The notes under the pieces are model-generated. The model searched no databases. It saw only the letters and a list, made by a program, of their open reading frames with translations, and was not told where the DNA came from. The position numbers and the translations under genes are program-made. From Leptasterias polaris (taxonomy: Eukaryota > Echinodermata > Asteroidea > Forcipulatida > Asteriidae), in the NCBI GenBank assembly GCA_037783415.1, contig JAZGTN010000064.1, positions 1,302,001 through 1,366,000 on the forward strand: a stretch of DNA of 64,000 bases. The letters run 5' to 3'. Positions 55,250 to 64,000 of this stretch are shown here, one piece after another (positions within the stretch are counted from its first letter, which is position 1; every line of letters starts with the position of its first letter).

Positions 55250-57152
55250 TAGAAAAATACGAAAGCCCATTAGCGCCACAACAAAAATTTTAAAATCCGT
55301 TATTACGGATTCGAATCCGTTATTACGGATTAGCAATCCGTTATTACGGATTAGCAATCCGTTATTACGGATTCGCAATCCGTTATTACGGATTCGCAAT
55401 CCGTTATAACGGATTCGCAATACGGATTCGCAATCCGTTATTACGGATTCATAATACGTTAATTACGGATTCACTCGAGGATCTCTCGATGGCGCTATTT
55501 GCGTTGGACAGATGGTTTATTCTGCCTAACTTTTATTAAGCCCAAAGGACGACTCGCAATCCGTTATTACAGATTCATAATACGTTATTATGGATTCACT
55601 CGAGGATCCCTCGATGGCGCTATTTGCGTTGGACAGATGGTTTATTCTGCCTAACTTTTATTAAGCCCAAGGACGACGTGTTCATAATTTTATGTTTCAT
55701 TAGTTTTGTTTAAGTAACTGCAAATCTACGAAAGCCTATTAGCGCCACAAAAAAAGAAAAATCTAATCCGTTATTACGAATTCGAATCCGTTATTACGGA
55801 TTCGCAATCAGTTATTACGGATTCGCAATCTGTCATTACGGATTCGCAATCCGTCATTACGGATTCGCAATCCGTCATTACGAATTCGCAATCCGTCATT
55901 ACGGATTCGCAATCCGTCATTACGGATTCGCAATCCGTTATTACGGATTCGCAATCCGTTATTACGGATTCACTCGAGGATCCCTCGATGGCGCTATTTG
56001 CGTTGGACAGTAATGGTTTATTATATTTATTATATTCTACTTTTAAACATCTTTCCAACCATCCTATTCATTTCAATTCACTTCATAACAAACGCTTTTT
56101 ATAGGATAGTGGGATAGGTCCGGCCTTTCTTAAACCACGTGTTTTTTCCGTAAAGACACAAAGTCAAATTTCAACGGTTAGAACTGTGTATTTGTAAACA
56201 TGCACTTCAACTTAGTTCAATATTTTGCTGTAGTAGTGGTTCGTGTACAATGGTTGCGGTCAGTCTGGTTGCGGTGACTCGATTTGCAGTTACTTCATGT
56301 ACTTAAACAAAAATAATGAAACATAAAATTATGAACACGTCGTCCTTTGGGCTTAATAAAAGTTAGGCAGAATAAACCATTACTGTCCAACGCAAACGCC
56401 ATCGAGGGATCCTCGAGTGAATCCGTAATAACAGATTGCGAATCCGTATTGCGAATCCGTAATAACGGATTGCGAATCCGTAATAACGGATTGCGAATCC
56501 GTAATAACGGATTGCGAATCCGTAATAAGGGATTGCGAATCCGTAATAAGGGATTGCGAATCCGTAATAACGGATTGCGAAGCCGTAATAACGGATTGCG
56601 AAGCCGTAATAACGGATTCGAATCCGTAATAACGGATTTGATGGTTTTTTTTGTGGCGCTAATGGGCTTTCGTACAAATCGAGTCACCGCAACCATTGTA
56701 CACTTAATGAACCACTACTATGTACAGCAAATACACAGTTCTAACCGTTGAAATTGTAATAACTTTGTGGGTCTTTACGGGAAAAAAACGTGGTTTAAGA
56801 AACTGAAAGGCCGGACCTATATCCCTCTATCATATAAAAAGCGTTTGTTATGAAGTGAATTGAAATGAATATGGTTGGAAAGATGTTTAAAAATATAATC
56901 AATATAATAAACCATTACTGTCCAACGCAAATAGCGCCTTCGAGGGATCATCGAGTGAATCCGTAATAACGGATTGCGAATCCGTAATAACGGATTGCGA
57001 ATCCGTAATAACGGATTGCGAATCCGTAATAACGGATTGCGAATCTGTAATAACGGATTGCGAATCCGTAATAACGGATTGCGAATCCATAATAACGGAT
57101 TCGAATCCGTATTTGATTTGTTTTTTCTTTGTGGCGCTAATGGGCTTTCGTA
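55250..57152. repeat. P-Q-P'-Q' inverted cassettes carrying 21-bp minisatellites
   Basis: The cassettes are P (about 55250-55725), Q (55727-56290), P' (56290-56680, inverse of P) and Q' (56680-57152, inverse of Q). Each carries ACGAAAGCC(C/T)ATTAGCGCC, an array of TTCGCAATCCGTTATTACGG-type 21-bp units (about 8 to 11 copies), and CACTCGAGGATCCCTCGATG with TTTGCGTTGGACAG. The unit core ATCCGTTATTACGGAT is nearly self-complementary. The ORFs in this span with a seven-residue RIRNPLL period are translations of the array, not proteins. Probably a foldback-type element; class unknown. Confidence 0.8.
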
Positions 57153-58364
57153 GAAAAACCTTGATCGCAGGGTTTTTAAATATTCATGTCATAATACAAG
57201 AGTTGACGGAAAACATTCATCAATCTGACACTTGTCAGATTGATGAATGTTTTCACACAGCCAAAAATCATGCCCGTTTCCAATTGCCCAATTTTACCTC
57301 TTCGTTCGACAATCATACTAAAACGTTCCTTAATAGTTTAAAAACGTCACCAAAGTGGCCACTTGATGATTAAGGGTAAACTTTATAACAAAACTGTGCA
57401 TTAAATAAAAGAATAATTTTGAAAAGCAATGATGTTCATCGTACGAAGCTTACCGTTTAAATTCCCGTGTTGCACTGCATGCAGCGAAACACATGCCATA
57501 AAGTCCCAGTCCAACTCGCCCTTCGCGAGCCGGTGTCAAGTCCGTGCTTCTCGGTATTATGCGAACAAAACAACGCCAATGTTGGTCTTTTCTGCTTGCA
57601 TTTTCTCACATAATTACAAGTCATACGAATCACTGAAGCAGGAGGTCATCTCAGTGAAACTTCGTCTTCAATTCCATATTGATCATTAAGCCATGAGAAG
57701 GGCGAATAGGGGAACAATTAGACACCGAATCTGAGCAGATCAGGTCTACATGTGTACGAAGCTTACCGTTTAAATTCCCGTGTTGCACTGCAGCGATCGA
57801 TAAACACATGCCGTAAAGTCCCGGTCCTACTCGCCCTTCGCGAGCCGGTGTCAAGTCCGTGCTTCTCGGTGTGTGAACAAAACATAACGCCAATGTTGGT
57901 CTTTTTCTGCTTGCATTTTCTCACATAATTACAAGTCATACGAATCACTGAAGCAGGTGGTCATCTCAGTGATACTTCGTCTTCAATTCCATATTGATAA
58001 TTAAGCCATGAGAAGGGCGAATAGGGGAACAATTAGACACCGAATCTGAGCAGATCAGGTCTACATGTATAACGTTAATACGCCATTGATTTGCACTACG
58101 TTGAAGTACACAACACCTAGCCTTCAGTAAAGACGTACACACGATGATGTCAACAATACAAGGTAGCTGTACGTGTTGATTATTTATAGTGTCCCCCAAC
58201 AAGCGTCTTGACTAGCAAGCCTACCCACCGTTGCGCAATGGAATCAGTCGCGAGGAGGTATGCCATGCTGCGTTAGGCAATCGACGGTCCCTTCGTCTTG
58301 ATTTGATATAGATTTTCAAAGATTAAAATTGTTAATCTTTAAAACCTTGTAATTTGACACCTGA

Positions 58365-58383
58365 TGACGTCATCATGACGTCA
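58365..58383. promoter_or_regulatory. Paired CRE-like palindromes (perfect)
   Basis: TGACGTCATCATGACGTCA. Same context as in the other units (preceded by TTTGACACCTGA, followed by CAACT). Confidence 0.45.
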
Positions 58384-58850
58384 CAACTGCTTGATGGAGG
58401 TTTTATCAAGGGTCCTTACATGGTATAAATTTGAAGTTGATCAGATATACTGAAGTTAATCATTTCGCCGGAAAATTGTACCAAGACAAAATTTAAAGAA
58501 TTTCACAAAGGCAAACTTTGACCTTCCGGTACGACCGGAAGTAAAGGTCGTGTGATTTTGGCGTTAACTTTTCAAATGTTGCCCGTGTCTTGATCTATCA
58601 TATGCCCAATTATGAATACTGTAGCTTTAATATTCAGAGACAAACAGGCATTGGAATGAGAGCACTTTTGGACCTAAAATGGCTTGTAATTTGACACTTG
58701 ATGACGTACTCATGACGTCACAACTTACTCGGCTTCTCCTAGTTATGTTCTAACTTCACATGAAGTTTCAAGTTGATCAAAGATTCGGAAGTATGCGTTT
58801 GCTTGCGGACAAAGCTCGCTGAGAAGAATAAGCAAAAAAAAAAAGGAAAA

Positions 58851-60742
58851 ACTAGACTTAACGTGTTTGTGACAACAAACACTAGGTGTTCGGGTATCGC
58901 TGGTGGGCTCACTGCTGTTTTAATGCGTAAGCTATATCATTGAATCGCTGAAAACAATCCTGATAGCTTTTGAAATATTAGAGAAAGTAAAGAAAGTAAA
59001 GAAATAAAGGGCTGCTAAAAATTTTATAAATTTTATAAATAACAACCTTTTGTTTAGCCAAATTTGAAAACCTATGATATCATTATGAAGTTAGAAAGTT
59101 TTTAGCGAGACATAGGCATTTAAATATGTGCCTAGTGGAAAACAAAGATTAACTTAGAAAGTAAGTTTATTTATTTTTCGATGGTTATCGATTTTTTATT
59201 GATAAAAAACCACACTATACATGTTGACATTATTAGGTTACATTTCAGAAAAGTTTTTAACAGGGTTTCAAATCCAATGAGGTGGATACTCGGTTCAGGA
59301 AACATTGATTGTTCAATACAAAAACACTGATGATGATGTCGCTAAAATAAGTCAAGCAAGTTCTGACCTGTCAGTTGTATTATTTAAAAAGCTTAATTTG
59401 CTTGATTTTTGGATATTGATTTTCCTACAGAACAGTTTGTTAATTTTTAGACTATTGAAAGGGCACTTGTTTTAAATCATAATGCAAAACGAAGCCAAAT
59501 CATGAAGACGGCAAATCTAAGCCTCTCCTGAATTTTGACTTATAACATAATGATTTATAAGTTATATTTCTACCTGTATGGTGCATCATACAGGAAATGA
59601 GGAATGCAACACAACAACACGTGGAAAATCTGTCACTGGATCCAAGACCATGCCGGTGGATGTGCTGTATTCTGAAGAAGAAAAAAACAATATTACAAAA
59701 TAAACAAAGTATGACTCTAGGAAAATTAAGTCAAGCTGAAACTGTTAAAATAAACAAAAATCATGACTTAAAACGTTTCATATTTATATAATAATACTAC
59801 TAATTTATTTAATTTATATTGCGCTCTCTCAATGACCAACCTGTTCAAAGGGGGGGTCAAAACAGTAACAACCTTAGGAAATTGCACAAGAAAAGGTTAG
59901 TGGAAGGGTTAGGTGCACATATTGTTTTGGAAGTGAACAACTTATAAACAAAACCTACTTTACTTAACACAAACGTCATCAAAGTTGCCGACAAACATTC
60001 TTCACTCGGACCATTTTCTGACTTTAGTGACACAGCCAACAATCATACCAATCCCCCATTGCCCAATTCTACAAATCGACGATCACACTAAACGTTCTTT
60101 AGTTTTAAAAACATCACCAACGCCACCACTTGATGATAAAAGATAAACTTTATAACATAACTGTGCATTAAATAAATACTCATTTTGAAAAGCAATGATT
60201 TTCACACAAAGCTTACCGTTTTATCACCGTGTGGCACCGATATAGCATCGATAAACACTGCCGTGGACGCCGTCAGAAACACCCATTCATGAGCTGATGT
60301 CAAGTCTCTGCTTCTCGGTGTTTGATAAACACATAACCAATGTTCGTCTTTTTCTGCTTGCATTTTCTCAAACAATTACAAGTCATACGAATCACTGAAG
60401 CAGGTGGTCATCTCAGTGAAACTTCGTCTTCAATTCCATATTGATCATTAAGCCATGAGAAGGGCGAATAGGGGAACAATTAGACGCTGAATATAAGCGG
60501 TATTTAGATCTATAATCTTAATAGTACGCCATTGATAATCTTGAACTACGTTGTACATACGGTAGCAGACAAACGAGCTGCTCGCGCTGGTCTTTTTTCG
60601 TGCGTGATATCCGGGCCGGGGGTGCCGCGGTGCGCCTTGACTAAAGGCTAGCTTCCCGCCACATGAAACAACAATGACGACACTGAACTGCAGCTTGCAT
60701 CAGTTTCAACGTTATGTGTACATAATGCTTTGTCAATCAAAG

Positions 60743-60783
<41 letters not shown>

Positions 60784-61679
60784 ACGAGTGGGAAGGGGCG
60801 CTTCATTGTCCGGTTTTGATCATATATTAAGGTCAAAATGTTGTCATGTCTGTGTTCAGAAGTTTGAGCACGACTAACGTTCTACACCCCGATACAAAAA
60901 TTATGCTGAAATGATCAGTAGTTTTAAAGATATATATCAGATAGGATAATAAGAAATTTTCAACTTCCGATTTTAACCGGAAGTAAGTTCAAATGTTGGA
61001 CGGGTTCTGTGTAGCGTTTGTCGAACTTTAAATGAGCTATCCGATGATGTGTATATTATAAAAAACAAACAAATGGTTCATGAGTTATGCTTTTTACAAA
61101 TATTAAACTTTGATTTATTATAATTCGATGACGTCATCATGACGTAAATAGGTTTGTGTCGTCTTGATAGTGAGGTTCAACTATCTGTTGAGTTTCATTG
61201 TTCAATTCAATCTCAATCTTGAGTTATTCCGTAGATAAGCTCGAAAGTGTTTTTTTGAAGGAAAAAACGAAGGCGAACTTCGACCTAGGGTAACGACCCG
61301 GAAGATAAGGTCATGTGAATTTGGCGTTAACTTTTCAAATGTTGCCCGTGTCTTGATCTATCATATGCCCAAATATGAATACTGTAGCTGTAATATTCAG
61401 AGACATACAGGCATTGGCATGAGGGCACTTTTCGAGCTAAAATGGCTTGTAACTTGACACCTGATGACGTAATCGTGACGTCACAACTTACTCGGCTTCT
61501 CCTAGTTATGTTCTAACTTCACATGAAGTTTCAAGTTGATCAAAGATTCGGAAGTATGCGTTTGCTTGCGGACAAAGCTCGCTGAGAAGAATAAGCAAAA
61601 CAAAGAAGAAAAAAAAAAAAAAACGAACAATAACAAAGAGTTGTTCGGTCTGTGGACCGAACACCTAAAAACCAAAAAA
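58851..61679 (+). repeat. Macro-repeat unit C (about 2.8 kb)
   Basis: Near-identical to unit A in order and sequence. Main differences are homopolymer lengths (7 G at about 59850, 39 G at 60744-60782) and small indels. It ends with the hairpin GTTCGGTC-TGTG-GACCGAAC then ACCTA, as L2 does. Double CRE-like sites are at 61129-61147 and 61465-61483. Confidence 0.75.
60744..60782 (+). repeat. Poly-G tract (39 nt)
   Basis: The longest G run in the window. The same position in unit A has 22 G. This is either length instability or a sequencing and assembly limit. Confidence 0.9.
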
Positions 61680-63272
61680 AACCTAGACTTAACGTGTTTG
61701 TGACAACAAACACTAGGTGTTCGGGTATCGCTGGTGGGCTCACTGCTGTTTTAATGCGTAAGCTATATCATTGAATCGCTGAAAACAATCCTGATAGCTT
61801 TTGAAATATTAGAGAAAGTAAAGTATTAATAGGTTACACAAGAAATAAAGGGCTGCTAAAAATTGTATAAATTTTATAAATAACAACCTTCTGAATAGGA
61901 AAGCTATAATATTCATATTTAAACATTATGATAGATCAAGACACGGGCAACATTTGAAAAGTTAACGCCAAAATCACATGACCTTTACTTCCGGTCGTAC
62001 CGGAAGGTCAAAGTTTGCCTTTGTGCAATTCTTAACAAAAAAACATTTCCTGGCAAAATTCTTAACTTCTGTTTGTCTGATCAACTTCAAATTTACACCA
62101 TGTTAGAACCTTGATGAAACCTCCATCAAGTTAGTGTGACGTCATGATGACGTCATCAGGTGTTGAAATACAGTAAATCAAAATTGTATATTTCAAAAAA
62201 TCATAACTTAATAATTACTGAATGGATTGCTTCAATCAATACATCATCGGACAGGCCTTTAAAAACTCAACAAATGCTACACAAAGAGTTACCCCGTTTG
62301 TTCTTAACTTCACGCTCAAAATGTAAGTTGAACATTACGCAGCAGAAGCAAAGGGCTGGTCGTTCCGCTCCATTGACCACGTGCAAGCTTGCATGTACAT
62401 GTAAACTGTACACACACTGCGCCATTGATCTTAAGGTTCAAAGTCCACGAAGACTGTGCATTGCTGGCCCACATGTATATTGTACATGTACTGAAGCGTA
62501 CAGTAAAGTTGATGCGTTATCCATGGTGGCGCTATACCAAGTTAATGGTCCTTTGTTACTGCACTCGTCGATAAATGCAACCTTCCTTCGGAAATCTACG
62601 TTGTTCGACGGTGGTCCAATGAATAGCTCATTGCATAACCTTCGTGTTAGCCTTTTGTTGGCTTGGTGGTAAATATCAACTGAACGAGTGTATTTTGCTG
62701 AACTGTTTTGGTGATTTGAATAACTTTTGATAACTGAGAAAATGCAATCGGAAAAAGGTCAACATAAATTTGACTCTGATCAACAACGGTTTTTATGCGA
62801 ATCTAACTTTTAGATCCTGTTGAATACTTCAAAGAAATACAATGTGACTAGCAAAATAAATTCAACATAAATTGCACATCGTGTAAACAGTAGGTTCTTA
62901 TGCCCTTTTCATAATCATGACAAATGATGTTGCTTCACACATAAGGTAGCAAGCATGCGTAGTTTGATAACATTTATTTTTGAATTGTTAGTGATAGTCT
63001 TTTAATTTATCAGTTAAGCATGTTAAGTTTGTGACTATTTACATGAAAATTGTTATACATGTGTATCTAAACTACTTTATGGAGACTCATATACAGCAAC
63101 GATATCACTTTCCCCCGTGTACACTAAAAGTATAAAAGTAATAGGTTTGCAAACCCCTTTTTTTGGAAAATTAAAAAACTTTCAATATAAATCTGCTTAC
63201 GCATTTTAGTAACATAACAGTGCCCCATACCCGAACACCTAGTGTTTGTTCTCACAAACACTAAATCTCTAG
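61680..63272. repeat. Unit D: short direct start plus inverted L2-type copy
   Basis: 61680-61890 repeats the start of units A-C. From about 61890 to 63247 the sequence is the inverse complement of L2 (about 3364-4700), including the inverse TGACGTCATGATGACGTCA at 62137-62155 and the inverse unit start CCCGAACACCTA with the hairpin TAGTGTTTGT-TCTC-ACAAACACTA. The ORF at 62160-62672 runs through this inverted copy and is not supported as a gene. Confidence 0.7.
62137..62155. promoter_or_regulatory. Paired CRE-like palindromes (inverse orientation)
   Basis: TGACGTCATGATGACGTCA, the inverse complement of the direct form. It marks the inverted orientation of this unit. Confidence 0.45.
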
Positions 63273-64000
63273 TTGGATATTGATTTTCCTACAGAACAGT
63301 TTGTTAATTTTTAGACTATTGAAAGGGCACTTGTTTTAAATCATGCAAAACGAAGGCAAATCATGAAGACGGCAAATCTAAGCCTCTCTTGAATTTTGAC
63401 TTATAACATAATGATTTATAAGTTCTATTTCTACCTGTATGGTGCATCATACAGGAAATGAAGAATGCAACACAACAACACGTGGAAAATCTGTCACTGG
63501 ATCCAAGACCATGCCGGTGGATGTGCTGTATTCTGAAGAAGAAAAAAACAATATTACAAAATAAACAAAGTATGACTCTAGGAAAATTAAGTCAAGCTGA
63601 AACTGTTAAAATAAACAAAAATCATGACTTAAAACGTTTCATATTTATATAATAATACTACTAATTTATTTAATTTATATTGCGCTCTCTCAATGACCAA
63701 CCTGTTCAAAGGGGGGGTCAAAACAGTAACAACCTTAGGAAATTGCACAAGAAAAGGTTAGTGGAAGGGTTAGGTGCACATATTGTTTTGGAAGTGAACA
63801 ACTTATAAACAAAACCTACTTTACTTAACACAAACGTCATCAAAGTTGCCGACAAACATTCTTCACTCGGACCATTTTCTGACTTTAGTGACACAGCCAA
63901 CAATCATACCAATCCCCCATTGCCCAATTCTACTCCTCGACGATCACACTAAACGTTCTTTAGTTTTAAAAACATCACCAACGCCACCACTTGATGATAA
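63273..64000 (+). repeat. Macro-repeat unit E, partial, cut by the window end
   Basis: Almost identical to 59415-60140 of unit C, including the 7-nt G run and the small 64-codon frame. It starts inside a unit directly after the inverted copy, so a rearrangement breakpoint lies at about 63272. Confidence 0.75.

Larger units (their letters stand above)
54910..58850 (+). repeat. Macro-repeat unit B, right part
   Basis: It continues the unit after the Gypsy insertion and contains an extra inverted minisatellite structure (55250-57152) not present in units A and C. The tail has a local duplication of about 320 bp (57440-57760 and 57760-58080, sharing AAGCTTACCGTTTAAATTCC and TCTGAGCAGATCAGG). Paired CRE-like sites are at 58365-58383 and 58702-58720. 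The small ORFs are not conserved in the sister units. Confidence 0.7.

Noticed and set aside
55300..55970. CRISPR array
   Set aside because: The repeats are contiguous 21-bp units without spacers of unique sequence, in a eukaryotic context with no Cas genes.
56295..56751. Long overlapping ORFs on both strands with a seven-residue repeat (RIRNPLL or similar)
   Set aside because: They are six-frame translations of the 21-bp minisatellite; 21 is divisible by 3, so arrays stay open in several frames.
62160..62672. 170-codon ORF, partly matching an ORF at 3929-4153 on the other strand
   Set aside because: It lies in an inverted copy of a non-coding repeat. The two copies differ mostly at amino-acid-changing positions, and the upstream half is not shared.

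Overview
The window is animal nuclear DNA, AT-rich and dominated by repeats. It carries one host gene, a spliced nuclear gene for the mitochondrial protein COX15 (9 coding exons, + strand, 26802-40178). The transposon types seen (piggyBac, a THAP/YqaJ two-gene DNA transposon read here as ISL2EU, CR1-like and Tx1/L1-like LINEs, a Ty3/Gypsy element and a tRNA-derived SINE) suggest a marine invertebrate, possibly an echinoderm or other non-vertebrate deuterostome. The species assignment is an inference and is tentative.

Layout. 1-4979: three tandem, diverged units of a 2-3 kb non-coding repeat family. 4978-8278: SINE remnant, a decayed Tx1/L1-like LINE on the minus strand, and a MITE. 8650-9170: degenerate 21-bp minisatellite. 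9954-10642: MITE, a long poly-C tract and one arm of a CR1-like LINE palindrome. 10647-14350: a piggyBac element with TTAA duplications and a single-base frameshift in its transposase, inserted into that LINE arm; the other arm at 14900-15232 keeps an uninterrupted target site. 15.2-17.87 kb: MITEs and no recognisable gene. 17872-26679: an 8.8 kb two-gene DNA transposon with matching terminal inverted repeats and an AT duplication. It encodes a THAP/DDE transposase (+, frame-disrupted) and a convergent 6-exon SAP-SWIM-YqaJ-PHD protein (-, intact). 26802-40178: COX15, whose introns hold at least six small DNA transposons, a SINE and tandem repeats. The ISL2EU-like element ends only about 120 bp before the COX15 start codon.

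41.0-64.0 kb: another array of the same repeat family as at 1-4979. Its second unit is split by a very young, apparently intact Ty3/Gypsy retrotransposon (45539-54909, LTRs about 99.8% identical, ATAT duplication). This element has gag, pol in the -1 frame, and a third ORF encoding two C2H2 zinc fingers behind a good splice acceptor. Its LTRs, leader, gag and 3' region are unusually dense in the motif TGAGGTT/AACCTCA, and in the 3' region the motif forms a series of small hairpins. 55250-57152 holds an inverted P-Q-P'-Q' structure in which every cassette carries an array of a 21-bp near-palindromic repeat.

How the parts relate. COX15 makes heme A for cytochrome oxidase and is functionally unrelated to the rest. 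Everything else is mobile DNA, much of it nested, and several insertions can be checked against empty sites or sister copies within the window. The best candidates for something not yet described are the Gypsy zinc-finger ORF together with the element-wide TGAGGTT motif, and the repeat family with paired TGACGTCA palindromes spaced one helical turn apart.
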